A stretch of 45,143 nucleotides of DNA from Actinomycetota bacterium (GTDB taxonomy: Bacteria > Actinomycetota > Actinomycetes > Nanopelagicales > Nanopelagicaceae), in the NCBI GenBank assembly GCA_009726125.1, contig WLIT01000010.1, positions 1 to 45,143 on the forward strand, in the 5' to 3' direction. This document shows positions 11,429 through 19,981 of the stretch, in pieces. Position 1 is the first letter of the stretch. Each line of letters begins with the position of its first letter. The position numbers and the translations under genes were made by a program. Below the pieces are notes generated by a model that worked only from the letters and a program-made list of their open reading frames with translations, had not been told where the DNA came from and searched no databases.

Positions 11429-12002
11429 TCCCATCTCTAAAGTAGGAATTCTCGGCGGTACCTTTGATCCGCCACATCTTGGCCATCTTCATATAATTGA
11501 AGCTCTCGCTAATAAATTTGATCAAATTATGTTGATTCCAACTGGCGATCCATATTTGCGTCCAACAAAACCCGTAGCAACTCCTGGTGAACGCCTCGAG
11601 ATGTGTAGCAAGGCGCTTGAGGATTTATCAGATGAGTTACAAGAAAAAGTTATGGTCCTTGATATCGAAACTTCACGTAAAGGTGCGACCTATACCTTCG
11701 ATACCTTACAGTCGCTTCGGGCATTCTTTCCAAAAGATGAATTCACTCTAATCCTCGGTACCGATGCCGCCGCAACTTTCCATAAATGGAAGCGCAGTGA
11801 TGATGTTAAGAAACAAGTTGAAATTCTGGTTGTAAAACGTCCAGGAGAAACAAAGTCCGGTTTTAACGAGATAGAAATTGATGCACTTGAAATTAGTGCA
11901 TCACAAATCAGAGAAGATTTTGCAAAGGGAATAAATCCAGAAACAATCTCTCCTTCAGTGCTTAAATATATAAAGGATAGAGGCCTATATGGCAGCAGGT
12001 AA
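11424..12002 (+). CDS. nadD: Nicotinate-nucleotide adenylyltransferase, non-standard start
   Basis: NadD joins ATP and nicotinate mononucleotide to make deamido-NAD. The nucleotide-binding motif GGTFDPPHLGH lies at bases 11454-11486, and ISASQIR near the C-terminus is the second signature. The first in-frame ATG is 11529, which would cut off the essential motif, so translation must start earlier. Between the upstream in-frame stop at 11403 and the motif there is no ATG, GTG or TTG. The best candidates are ATT 11424, overlapping the small gene's stop, or ATC 11433. I place the start at 11424 with low certainty (192 residues). The gene overlaps rsfS by 14 nt. Confidence 0.8.
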   Translation: MNPISKVGILGGTFDPPHLGHLHIIEALANKFDQIMLIPTGDPYLRPTKPVATPGERLEMCSKALEDLSDELQEKVMVLDIETSRKGATYTFDTLQSLRAFFPKDEFTLILGTDAAATFHKWKRSDDVKKQVEILVVKRPGETKSGFNEIEIDALEISASQIREDFAKGINPETISPSVLKYIKDRGLYGSR

Positions 12003-12351
12003 GAGCGTTACGAATTTGGCACAGGTTGCCGCACAAGCAATTGCCGAAAAACTTGGCGTAGATATTGTTGCGTTAGATATGACAGAACAAATGGTTCTAT
12101 CCGAAGTATTTGTAATTGCGACTGGTTCAAATGAAGTTCAAGTCGGTGCAATTGCTGATGGCGTATTTAAAGCGCTGGCTGAAATTGGTGAGAAGCCAAT
12201 TCGTCGCGAAGGTAAAGGACAGTGGATCTTGCTCGATTACTCAGATCTGGTAGTCCATATCCAGAGCCAAGAACTTCGCAACTATTACATGCTTGATCGA
12301 CTTTGGAATGATTGTCCCCGAATTCCACTATCAGTATCTGAAGCAAGATAG
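11989..12351 (+). CDS. rsfS: Ribosome silencing factor RsfS/RsfA
   Basis: A 120-residue protein of the RsfS (Iojap/DUF143) family. It binds uL14 on the large subunit and blocks subunit joining when nutrients are low. Typical segments are VIATGSNEVQVGAIAD and the C-terminal GQWILLDYSDLVVHI followed by RNYYMLDRLW. It overlaps the end of nadD by 14 nt, the usual actinobacterial nadD-rsfS order. Its stop codon seems to form the start of the next gene's -10 box. Confidence 0.95.
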   Translation: MAAGKSVTNLAQVAAQAIAEKLGVDIVALDMTEQMVLSEVFVIATGSNEVQVGAIADGVFKALAEIGEKPIRREGKGQWILLDYSDLVVHIQSQELRNYYMLDRLWNDCPRIPLSVSEAR

Positions 12352-12354
12352 TTT
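12349..12354 (+). promoter_or_regulatory. Putative -10 box overlapping the rsfS stop codon
   Basis: TAGTTT begins with the rsfS TAG stop and is followed by 6 nt and ATG 12361, the leaderless spacing seen at other genes here. Confidence 0.5.
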
Positions 12355-12360
12355 TATCCA

Positions 12361-13026
12361 ATGAGCGATAACTCAAATCTTCGAATTGTTCTCTGGCGCC
12401 ATGGCCAGACCGATTGGAATGTAGAAAATCGCTATCAAGGCCACTCTGATATTCCGCTAAATCAGGTTGGTTTGTATCAAGTTGGTCAAGCAGCGAAAGT
12501 TCTGGCTGGCATGAACCCAACTCGAATCATCGCAAGTGATTTAATTCGCGCAAAACAGACGGCACAAGCTCTAGTTAATCTCACAAATATCAAGATGGAA
12601 ATTGATGCTGATCTTCGTGAGACAAATGGTGGAAATTGGGAAGGTAAGACTGGATCCCAAAACCGTGAAGAAGATGGCGAACGATTTAAGCTATGGATGT
12701 TCGGTGAAGATGTTAAGGCTGGTGAAGTTGGTGAATCGCGTACTGAGGTTGCAAAGCGCGCAAGAACCGCCGTTGATCGTGGAATTGCACATGCAACCGG
12801 AACCATAATTTTTGCAACTCATGGTGGAACATCTCGGGCTTTGCTCGGATCAATTTTGGAATTGCCTTTTGACAAGTGGGCAACTCTCGGCGGACTTTCA
12901 AATGCTTGTTGGTCAGTTATTGAACCAAATACCTTCATTAAAAGTGGATGGTCTTTGGTAGAACACAATGCGGGCTCGATTCCAGAGCCGGTTTTTGGCA
13001 ATGAATCTAATGTGACCGGGGCTTAA
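12361..13026 (+). CDS. Histidine phosphatase family protein (GpgP-like)
   Basis: A 221-residue member of the histidine phosphatase superfamily. The phosphohistidine motif RHGQTDWN is at residues 13-20 and the second catalytic His is in FATHGGTSRALLG. The position after nadD-rsfS matches mycobacterial Rv2419c, a glucosyl-3-phosphoglycerate phosphatase, so a sugar-phosphate or phosphoglycerate phosphatase role is plausible. The substrate cannot be decided from sequence, and no glucosyl-3-phosphoglycerate synthase is in the window. A TAGTTT box 6 nt before the ATG suggests an independent leaderless transcript. Confidence 0.87.
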   Translation: MSDNSNLRIVLWRHGQTDWNVENRYQGHSDIPLNQVGLYQVGQAAKVLAGMNPTRIIASDLIRAKQTAQALVNLTNIKMEIDADLRETNGGNWEGKTGSQNREEDGERFKLWMFGEDVKAGEVGESRTEVAKRARTAVDRGIAHATGTIIFATHGGTSRALLGSILELPFDKWATLGGLSNACWSVIEPNTFIKSGWSLVEHNAGSIPEPVFGNESNVTGA

Positions 13027-13029
13027 CTT

Positions 13030-13059
13030 TTGAGATAAAGTCTGCCCTCGAAGTAAATC
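13030..13059 (+). promoter_or_regulatory. Possible promoter of tRNA-Ala
   Basis: TTGAGA (13030-13035), an 18-nt spacer and TAAATC (13054-13059) resemble a sigma-70-type promoter. The expected start falls a few bases before the tRNA at 13073. This is a weak, visual assignment. Confidence 0.3.
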
Positions 13060-13072
13060 TCATTTATAAATT

Positions 13073-13145
13073 GGGGCTGTGGCGCAGCTGGTAGCGCACC
13101 TGCATGGCATGCAGGGGGTCAGGGGTTCAAATCCCCTCAGCTCCA
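13073..13145 (+). tRNA. tRNA-Ala (anticodon GGC)
   Basis: The 73-nt cloverleaf folds with acceptor GGGGCTG pairing CAGCTCC, including the G3:U70 wobble that marks alanine tRNAs. The anticodon loop is ATGGCAT, giving GGC, which reads GCC and GCU. The T-arm carries the GGTTCAAAT sequence. The discriminator is A; CCA is not encoded and must be added by a nucleotidyltransferase. It lies between the histidine phosphatase gene and leuS. Confidence 0.97.
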
Positions 13146-13205
13146 CTCAATAATAATTTCTATTTAGGTAAAACTTGAGTATTAGGTCATGGGAGAATTC
13201 ACGTT

Positions 13206-15662
13206 ATGCATGAGGCCTATGACATCCAATATGTCCAAGAGAAATGGTTGCCCATCTGGGACAAGTTAGAACCATTTAAATCTGGCCGCAGCGATGACAA
13301 GCGCCCCAAGAAATATGTACTGGATATGTTTCCTTATCCATCTGGTGATTTACATATGGGACATGCCGAGGCTTATGCACTTGGCGATGTAATTGCTCGT
13401 TATTGGATTCAAAAGGGCTACAACGTTATGCATCCAATTGGTTGGGATGCATTTGGTTTACCCGCAGAAAATGCCGCGATTAAGCGCAATGAAGATCCCC
13501 GTGCCTGGACCTATGAAAATATTGAAGTACAGAAAGCATCAATGCGCAGATTCGCATGTTCATTTGATTGGGATCGTGTTCTACATACTTGTGATCCGGA
13601 ATATTACAAATGGAATCAATGGCTTTTTCTTGAGTTATATAAGAAGGGTCTTGCTTATCGAAAAGATTCACCAGTCAACTGGTGTCCAAGTTGTCAGACA
13701 GTTCTTGCAAATGAGCAGGTTGTCGCTGGGCTATGTGAACGTTGTGATTCTGCGGTAACAAAGAAGAAGTTAAATCAGTGGTATTTAAAGATCACAGATT
13801 ACGCCGATCGTTTGCTCGATGACATGAAGGATCTTGAAGGCCAATGGCCCGAGAAAGTTCTGATGATGCAGCGCAATTGGATTGGTCGCTCCATCGGAGC
13901 CGAAGTTAAGTTTGTAATTGAAGGACGCGATGAACCGGTAACGATTTACACGACTCGTCCCGATACTTTGTATGGCGCAACCTTTATGGTTGTTGCAGTT
14001 GACTCGGCACTTGCCGCAGAATTAGTCGCTGGCTCTAAAGTCGAGGGCGATTTCAATAAATACTTTGAAGGCGTTAAGACTGTAACTGATATCGACCGCC
14101 TTGCCACAGATCGTCCAAAGAGCGGTATTTTCTTAGAGCGTTATGCAATCAATCCAGTTAATGGCGAGAAGTTGCCAATCTGGGCTAGTGATTATGTTCT
14201 AGCCGATTATGGAACTGGCGCAATCATGGCGGTACCAGCGCATGACCAACGCGATTTAGATTTTGCAAGAGCTATGAAACTTCCCGTGCAAGTTGTGGTT
14301 TCAAGCGATGAAGAAGATCCAAACGTCAGTGGAATTGCAACCACAGGTGATGGCAAATTAGTTAATTCGGGTTCGCTAAATGGTTTAGCTAAAGACGCGG
14401 CGATTGCGAAGATTATCGAAGAACTTGCTGCGAAAAAATTAGGTAAGGCTGCAAAGAATTATCGTTTGCGCGATTGGTTGATTTCACGTCAACGTTTCTG
14501 GGGAACACCAATCCCAATCATTCATTGTGAAACGTGCGGGGAAGTTCCAATTCCACAAGATCAACTTCCAGTCGAACTTCCATCTGCAACCGGCCTAGAT
14601 TTAAAGCCAAAGGGAACTTCACCACTTGGAGCCGCGGAAGATTGGGTAAATGTTGCCTGTCCTAAGTGTGGCGCCGCTGCAAAGCGCGATGCCGACACGA
14701 TGGATACCTTCTTCGACTCATCTTGGTACTTCCTCCGCTACACAAGCACTGATCGCCACGATGTGGCATTTGATAAAAGGGGCGTTGAAACTTGGTTGCC
14801 GGTTGATCAATATGTTGGTGGTGTAACGCATGCGATTCTGCACTTGTTGTACTCACGCTTCTTCACAAAGGTCTTGCACGATCTAGGGCATTTAAACTTT
14901 ATTGAACCATTTACCAGATTACTAAATCAAGGAATGGTCTTGATGGATGGATCTGCGATGTCGAAATCTCGCGGAAACTTAGTTCGACTCTCAGATGAAC
15001 TAGCAAAACATGGCGTAGATGCGATTCGTCTTGCACTTGTTTTTGCGGGGCCACCGGAAGATGATGTCGATTGGTCTGATGTTTCACCATCTGGCTCCGT
15101 TAAATTCTTAAATCGTGCCTGGCGGATTTCAGGAGATGTAACAAGTAAGGTCGGGGCTGATTTCGCTAAAGGTGATGTTTCACTTCGCAAAATAACTCAC
15201 AAATCCATTCACGATATTGGGTTTGCAGTTGAATCATTCAGATTCAATGTTGCAGTCGCTCGGGTAATGGAACTTGTAAACGCAACTCGTAAAGCAATTG
15301 ATTCTGGTTGTGGCCCTGCAGATCCTGCAGTTCGCGAAGCCGCAGAAGCAATCGCAATTTCGCTCTCGCTGGTCGCACCGTTTACCTCGGAGGAGATGTG
15401 GGAAATTCTCGGCCATAAACCTGGCGTTGCACTGGCTGGTTGGCCAGATGTTGATCCAAAATTATTGGAAGATGATGCCGTTACTGCGATCCTTCAGATA
15501 AATGGCAAGATCAAAGACCGAATTGAAGTCTCACCTAATATTTCTGATGGCGATTTGGAGAAGCTTGCAATGGCAAACCCAGAGATCGCCGCGGCGATTT
15601 CCGGTCAAACAATTAGCAAAATAATTACGCGCGCACCAAAATTAGTTAACATCGTTCTTTAA
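13206..15662 (+). CDS. leuS: Leucyl-tRNA synthetase
   Basis: An 818-residue class I synthetase charging tRNA-Leu. The HIGH-type motif is HMGH at 50-53 and the KMSKS-type loop is AMSKS at 584-588. The inserted editing domain includes [12 protein letters not shown] and an AVPAHDQRD segment (editing Asp), and a WCPSC...CERC zinc-type insertion is present. The ATG is preceded at some distance by GGGAG. In the Actinobacteria leuS commonly lies upstream of comEA-comEC-holA, as here. Confidence 0.97.
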   Translation: MHEAYDIQYVQEKWLPIWDKLEPFKSGRSDDKRPKKYVLDMFPYPSGDLHMGHAEAYALGDVIARYWIQKGYNVMHPIGWDAFGLPAENAAIKRNEDPRAWTYENIEVQKASMRRFACSFDWDRVLHTCDPEYYKWNQWLFLELYKKGLAYRKDSPVNWCPSCQTVLANEQVVAGLCERCDSAVTKKKLNQWYLKITDYADRLLDDMKDLEGQWPEKVLMMQRNWIGRSIGAEVKFVIEGRDEPVTIYTTRPDTLYGATFMVVAVDSALAAELVAGSKVEGDFNKYFEGVKTVTDIDRLATDRPKSGIFLERYAINPVNGEKLPIWASDYVLADYGTGAIMAVPAHDQRDLDFARAMKLPVQVVVSSDEEDPNVSGIATTGDGKLVNSGSLNGLAKDAAIAKIIEELAAKKLGKAAKNYRLRDWLISRQRFWGTPIPIIHCETCGEVPIPQDQLPVELPSATGLDLKPKGTSPLGAAEDWVNVACPKCGAAAKRDADTMDTFFDSSWYFLRYTSTDRHDVAFDKRGVETWLPVDQYVGGVTHAILHLLYSRFFTKVLHDLGHLNFIEPFTRLLNQGMVLMDGSAMSKSRGNLVRLSDELAKHGVDAIRLALVFAGPPEDDVDWSDVSPSGSVKFLNRAWRISGDVTSKVGADFAKGDVSLRKITHKSIHDIGFAVESFRFNVAVARVMELVNATRKAIDSGCGPADPAVREAAEAIAISLSLVAPFTSEEMWEILGHKPGVALAGWPDVDPKLLEDDAVTAILQINGKIKDRIEVSPNISDGDLEKLAMANPEIAAAISGQTISKIITRAPKLVNIVL

Positions 15663-15707
15663 TTCACAGGCGCTGGTCTAGTAGAAGTTAATAGCCAAAG
15701 GGCTGGT

Positions 15708-15713
15708 TAAGTT
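15708..15713 (+). promoter_or_regulatory. Putative -10 box of leaderless comEA transcript
   Basis: TAAGTT is followed by 7 nt and ATG 15721. It lies in the 58-nt gap after leuS and suggests that comEA starts its own transcription unit. Confidence 0.45.
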
Positions 15714-15720
15714 TCGCCTC

Positions 15721-16359
15721 ATGTTAAATGAGATTAAAGATGCAATTCGAGATAAATATTTAGATTTTGGCTTCACTGATGATCAGCGTAAAGCGGTACT
15801 GATTCTCTTCGCAGGCTTCCTTGCAGTTGGTGGAATCTTCTTCGCACTCTCGCAAGGTCGTGCGAGTGAACCCGCGCTCAACATAGTTCCAACAGTAATT
15901 ACACCAACGATTCCCGAAATTACCGAACTCTTAATTGTTGATGTTTCAGGTCGAGTTCGAAAGCCCGGTGTCTACTCACTTGAAAAGGGTTCAAGAGCAA
16001 TTGATGCGTTAGATCTTGCTGGTGGCGCGCTTCCGGGCGTTAGTTTGAGCGATATAAATTTGGCTCATATTTTATTTGATGGTGAACAGATAATTGTCGG
16101 GGCACCAAAAGTTAGTTACTCCTCAAGTTCTAGAAGTGCACCAAAGACGAAGGTACCGACAGCTTCATCGCCGTTAAGTTTGAACTCAGCGACTCTGGCG
16201 CAATTAGATACCTTGCCTGGCATTGGACCAGTTATGGCGAATCGAATCTTTGCCTACCGAAAATTAAATGGCCCCTTCGCATCAATTGAAGATTTGAAGA
16301 AGGTTTCTGGAATTGGTGATGTCACATTCGCAGAAATATCCAAGTTGGTTCGAATCTAA
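15721..16359 (+). CDS. comEA: ComEA-type DNA-binding protein
   Basis: A 212-residue protein with one transmembrane helix (about 22-45), a SLBB domain (about 75-130, including VDVSGRVRKPGVYSLEKG) and a C-terminal tandem helix-hairpin-helix domain (about 155-210, with LNSATLAQLDTLPGIG and GIGDVTFAEI). ComEA is the membrane receptor that binds double-stranded DNA outside the cell during uptake. ComEC, the channel, follows 17 nt downstream. Both domains are complete, so the gene looks functional rather than decaying. Confidence 0.93.
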   Translation: MLNEIKDAIRDKYLDFGFTDDQRKAVLILFAGFLAVGGIFFALSQGRASEPALNIVPTVITPTIPEITELLIVDVSGRVRKPGVYSLEKGSRAIDALDLAGGALPGVSLSDINLAHILFDGEQIIVGAPKVSYSSSSRSAPKTKVPTASSPLSLNSATLAQLDTLPGIGPVMANRIFAYRKLNGPFASIEDLKKVSGIGDVTFAEISKLVRI

Positions 16360-16376
16360 GAGATTATGACTATCGA

Positions 16377-18641
16377 TTGTTGGCGCTCGGACTAGCTATC
16401 TGGCTTGGTGCGGCAATTGCAGGAATTCTCGAGGCACCTTGGAGTTTTATCGCAATTCTTATCGCAATTGCGCTAGCTCAGATTAAACGCTCGCTCGCCC
16501 TGATATTGATTGCAGCTGTTCTTACCGGAAGTGCTGGAAGTGCGATCCGCCAGATCGGCCTTACTCACAATTTTGTGGCGAGAGTGCTTGTTGATAAACC
16601 TACGGTTGAAATCGTTGGAGTTTTAAAGACTGATCCAACATGGAGCAAGCCGAAAGTAATTGGCTCAAGATTTCGAAGTAAATCTATGACGATGCTAGCT
16701 TCAATTTCTAGCGTCACCATCGCTGGCGAAACTAGAGCAATCAGATTGCCGGTTCGAATCACTTCTCCGAAATTCGTGAAATTAATTCCAGGTGAGAAGT
16801 TTCGAGTGACGGGAGTGGCTTTCCCCACCGAAGAGAAACGTGTTACCGCACTCATTGCAACCCAGGGAAGTTTTCTTAAATTAGCTGATGCCACTTTCCT
16901 GCAGAGGTTATCTGCCAAGATTCGAGATTCATTCCGCAGGAGCGCCCAATCAATTGGCGGGGCAAGTGGTGCGTTAATTCCGGGACTTGTAATCGGTGAT
17001 ACCTCACTTGAAGAGCAGAGCTTTGTAACAGATATGAGGCGAGTAGGACTCTCGCACTTAACAGCAGTTAGCGGTGCTAATTTTGCAATCATCGCTGCAT
17101 TCTTACTCTGGCTTTCCCTGTGGATTTTCAAGAGAGTTAGATCCCGATTGATTTTGACCAGCGTTGTTTTAGTTGGATTTATTTTCCTTGTAAGGCCATC
17201 ACCATCAGTCTTGCGTGCAAGTGTTATGAGCGCTGTGATTTTGATTGCAAAAGCCAGGGGAGTTAAAGCAGATTCAGTTCCATCACTTGGGTTAGCAATC
17301 GCTTTCTTAATCTTGATGGATCCATTTCAAGCAATTGATCCAGGTTTTGCGCTATCGGTAGCGGCAACTGCCGGCATTTTATTATTGGCGCCTAAAATTC
17401 AAAGTTACTTTACCGAGAAATTTGGGCACGAGAAGTTTGCCGAAGTATTAGCAATTCCACTTTCGGCCACAATTATGTGTACACCGGTGATACTTGCGAT
17501 TTCTGGGATCTTTTCACTGGTATCTATTCCAGCAAATATTCTGGCTGAACCAGTTGTTGCTCCGATAACAATCGTTGGATTTATTGCGGCAATCCTCTCT
17601 CCGCTTACACCAGCCATATCCCATCTGCTTCTCGTACTTATTAAGCCTCTTGCCCAGATTATTGTCTGGATCTCTAATTTCGCTTCTGATCTTCCGGTTC
17701 TGTTATTACCCAAGAGCTATCTTGGTGCTGTTATCGCTCTTGGAGTTATTGCACTAATTAAATTGCGAAAGTGGTCAGCGCTAGCGTTTTCTGGTCTGGC
17801 TACGATAATTATTATTCTTCTTCCAGGGCAATGGCCAGGTAAGAATTGGGAAGTTGCTAATTGCAACGTTGGGCAGGGCGATGGACTCGTTATCAATCTT
17901 GGCAATAACGAAGCCATAGTTATAGATGTTGGACCGGATACGACGCTTATTGATAATTGTTTAAAAGATTTAGGAATAACCAAGATTCCACTGCTTGTAC
18001 TTTCACATTTTCACGCGGATCATGTTCATGGTTTGAGCGGCGTAATGTCTGGTCGAAAAATTTCAAATATTTGGGTAACAAATTACGGTGAACCCAAGAG
18101 TGAGCGCGACACCGCCTTTCTATTATTTGGTGATATTCCAAATCACCAAGCAGTTTCGGGCGAGCACGTTGAGTTTTCTAGCGCTAAGGGCCCAGTAACA
18201 ATTAGCGTTCTCTGGCCAGGAAAAAGCGTTCAAGAGTTTGCTGCAATGCCCGGTGATGGATCAAGTATTAACAATTCGAGTATTGCGCTACTAATTACAG
18301 TTGGTGGCCTTCAGATATTTAGCGCTGGTGACCTAGAACCACCAGCACAAGAAGCGCTAATGGCTAGTTCCAAAATCAGCGCGGTCGATATCTATAAAGT
18401 TTCACACCACGGTTCGGCCTACCAATATCAACCACTGATGTCGGCGCTAAAACCTAAGGTTGCGCTAATAAGCGTTGGGGCTGGCAATAACTACGGTCAT
18501 CCGGCCGCAAACACCATCAGCGCGCTCGAGTCGGTGGGGGCAAAAGTTATGCGAACCGATCAAGATGGCGCCATTGCAGTTGACTCGACCCTTAAGATTA
18601 GAACCAAGAGAGCCGATTGGTGGAATATTTCGTGGGGATAA
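16377..18641 (+). CDS. comEC: ComEC/Rec2 DNA-uptake channel
   Basis: A 754-residue polytopic protein: N-terminal membrane segments with a soluble DUF4131-type domain, a central Competence domain (with VGLSHLTAVSGANFAII), and a C-terminal metallo-beta-lactamase-like domain with the metal motif SHFHADHVHG and VSHHGS. ComEC carries single-stranded DNA across the membrane. There is no ATG in frame near the start; TTG 16377 is the first possible codon after an in-frame stop, and TTG 16380 is the alternative. The 3' end overlaps holA. Confidence 0.93.
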   Translation: MLALGLAIWLGAAIAGILEAPWSFIAILIAIALAQIKRSLALILIAAVLTGSAGSAIRQIGLTHNFVARVLVDKPTVEIVGVLKTDPTWSKPKVIGSRFRSKSMTMLASISSVTIAGETRAIRLPVRITSPKFVKLIPGEKFRVTGVAFPTEEKRVTALIATQGSFLKLADATFLQRLSAKIRDSFRRSAQSIGGASGALIPGLVIGDTSLEEQSFVTDMRRVGLSHLTAVSGANFAIIAAFLLWLSLWIFKRVRSRLILTSVVLVGFIFLVRPSPSVLRASVMSAVILIAKARGVKADSVPSLGLAIAFLILMDPFQAIDPGFALSVAATAGILLLAPKIQSYFTEKFGHEKFAEVLAIPLSATIMCTPVILAISGIFSLVSIPANILAEPVVAPITIVGFIAAILSPLTPAISHLLLVLIKPLAQIIVWISNFASDLPVLLLPKSYLGAVIALGVIALIKLRKWSALAFSGLATIIIILLPGQWPGKNWEVANCNVGQGDGLVINLGNNEAIVIDVGPDTTLIDNCLKDLGITKIPLLVLSHFHADHVHGLSGVMSGRKISNIWVTNYGEPKSERDTAFLLFGDIPNHQAVSGEHVEFSSAKGPVTISVLWPGKSVQEFAAMPGDGSSINNSSIALLITVGGLQIFSAGDLEPPAQEALMASSKISAVDIYKVSHHGSAYQYQPLMSALKPKVALISVGAGNNYGHPAANTISALESVGAKVMRTDQDGAIAVDSTLKIRTKRADWWNISWG

Positions 18642-19567
18642 CGTTGCTACAAGGCGGTGAAGCGCTTCTGGCTGACCGCGCAATCTCCCAAGTTATTTCA
18701 AAGTTCAAGGGCGCAACTGTTACTCAACTCGAGGCGAGCGAATTAGAACTAGGGGCAATCACAGATGCACTAGCGCCATCGCTCTTCGGTGATGCTCGGA
18801 TTATTGTTGTTAAAGAGATTCAGGATTTAGCCGCTGAACTTGGTGAAGAGATAACGACTTATTTAGATGCGCAAGATGAGAGCGTTGAATTAGTTTTATG
18901 GCATAAGGGTGGCGTTAAAGGAAAAGCGCTACTTGAGAAGATCAAGAAAGTTAAGCCAACGATAATTCCATGTGATGTTCTTAAGAAAGATGGCGAGAAG
19001 TCAGATTTTATTCGCGGTGAATTTAAGCGCCTTGGCCGCACAATTTCTACAGAGGCAGTTCAAGCCTTAATTGATGCGCTCGGAAGTGATATTCGCGAAT
19101 TAGGTGGCGCCTGCTCCCAACTCGCCGCTGATGTTGTTGCGGGCAAGATGATTGATGAAACTGACGTTCTGAAATTTCAGAATGGCCGAATTGAAACCAC
19201 TGGCTTTGATGTTGCGGATGCCGCTCTCGATGGCCCCCGAGATGTTGCCTTAATTGCACTTCGTAACGCACTTGCCACCGGAACTGATCCGGTTTTAATC
19301 ACAAGTGCACTTGCTGGTTCACTTAGAACGCTCGCAAAAGTTTCTGGCGCTGCTCGCGGCGTTAAATCATTTGACTTAGCTGGCCCACTCGGTCTTGCGC
19401 CATGGCAGATCGATAAGGCCCGTCGCCAACTTTCAAAGTGGACACCAGCTACCTTGGCTGGGGCAGTTGTAGCGGTCGCCCAAGCAGATGCCGATATCAA
19501 GGGCGCGGCAGTCGATCCGATTCACTCGCTAGAGCGTGCGATTATTGCAATTACATCTCGAGTTTGA
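18620..19567 (+). CDS. holA: DNA polymerase III, delta subunit
   Basis: A protein of about 315 residues that opens the sliding clamp within the clamp-loader complex. Features are the N-terminal LLQGGEALLADRAI segment, the ELGGACSQLA region in the middle domain and a C-terminal PPWQIDKARRQ-like stretch (here APWQIDKARRQL). The start is uncertain: TTG 18617, GTG 18620 and GTG 18632 are all in frame and all lie within the end of comEC. I use GTG 18620, which gives a 22-base overlap. comEC-holA-rpsT is a conserved actinobacterial order. Confidence 0.93.
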   Translation: MEYFVGITLLQGGEALLADRAISQVISKFKGATVTQLEASELELGAITDALAPSLFGDARIIVVKEIQDLAAELGEEITTYLDAQDESVELVLWHKGGVKGKALLEKIKKVKPTIIPCDVLKKDGEKSDFIRGEFKRLGRTISTEAVQALIDALGSDIRELGGACSQLAADVVAGKMIDETDVLKFQNGRIETTGFDVADAALDGPRDVALIALRNALATGTDPVLITSALAGSLRTLAKVSGAARGVKSFDLAGPLGLAPWQIDKARRQLSKWTPATLAGAVVAVAQADADIKGAAVDPIHSLERAIIAITSRV

Positions 19568-19593
19568 GTAGAAGGCCCATTCGCTGGTAATCT
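19564..19593 (+). promoter_or_regulatory. Putative rpsT promoter
   Basis: TTGAGT (19564-19569), an 18-nt spacer and TAATCT (19588-19593) form a reasonable -35/-10 pair. The -35 overlaps the end of holA. Transcription from here would give rpsT a leader of about 50 nt. Confidence 0.45.
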
Positions 19594-19601
19594 GCGCGTC
19601 T

Positions 19602-19620
19602 GCCTGGCAGAAGCCAAGGC
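19602..19620 (+). other. Hairpin in the rpsT leader
   Basis: GCCTGGC, an AGAA loop and GCCAAGGC can pair with one bulged base. The fold lies between the predicted promoter and the S20 start. No T-tract follows, so it is unlikely to be a terminator; it could be a leader structure for S20 regulation. Confidence 0.35.
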
Positions 19621-19652
19621 TTAGATTTCAAGAGATTAGAAGGTAGTTCGAA

Positions 19653-19922
19653 GTGGCAAATATCAAGTCGCAGATCAAGAGAATTCGTACCAACGAGAAG
19701 GCACAGCTACGTAACAAGTCTGCTCGTTCTTCGATTAAGACCGCGATCCGTCGCTTCCGCGATGCAGTGACTTCAGGCGACAGCAAGGTAATTGCTGAAG
19801 AACTTCGTCTAGCATCAAAGACACTTGATGTTGCAGTAAGCAGCGGCGTACTACATGCCAACGCAGCAGCAAACAGAAAGTCAGCGATGGCTAAGCAAGC
19901 TAATAAAGCTGGCACACGTTAA
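19653..19922 (+). CDS. rpsT: 30S ribosomal protein S20
   Basis: A basic 89-residue protein with the S20 N-terminus [17 protein letters not shown] followed by the [16 protein letters not shown] helix. S20 binds 16S rRNA early in 30S assembly. The GTG start is preceded by an AGAAGG ribosome binding site. It has its own probable promoter, a usual arrangement for a monocistronic ribosomal gene. Confidence 0.97.
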   Translation: MANIKSQIKRIRTNEKAQLRNKSARSSIKTAIRRFRDAVTSGDSKVIAEELRLASKTLDVAVSSGVLHANAAANRKSAMAKQANKAGTR

Positions 19923-19981
19923 TTTTTGTTTTACCCAAAGCAAATCTCAATTAAGTATCGGCTAGTAATCTCGGGGGATAA

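Noticed and set aside
12602-12808. Plus-strand second frame inside the histidine phosphatase gene
   Set aside because: It lies within a conserved gene in another frame and shows no features of its own; many such shadows exist across the window and were left out.
13146-13205. Possible T-box or leader attenuator before leuS
   Set aside because: Only 60 bases, with no T-box core sequence and no terminator/antiterminator pair.
15841-15870. TTCGCACTC ... GAGTGAA, resembling a CIRCE element
   Set aside because: The spacer is 14 rather than 9 bases, one arm is incomplete and it lies inside comEA coding sequence.
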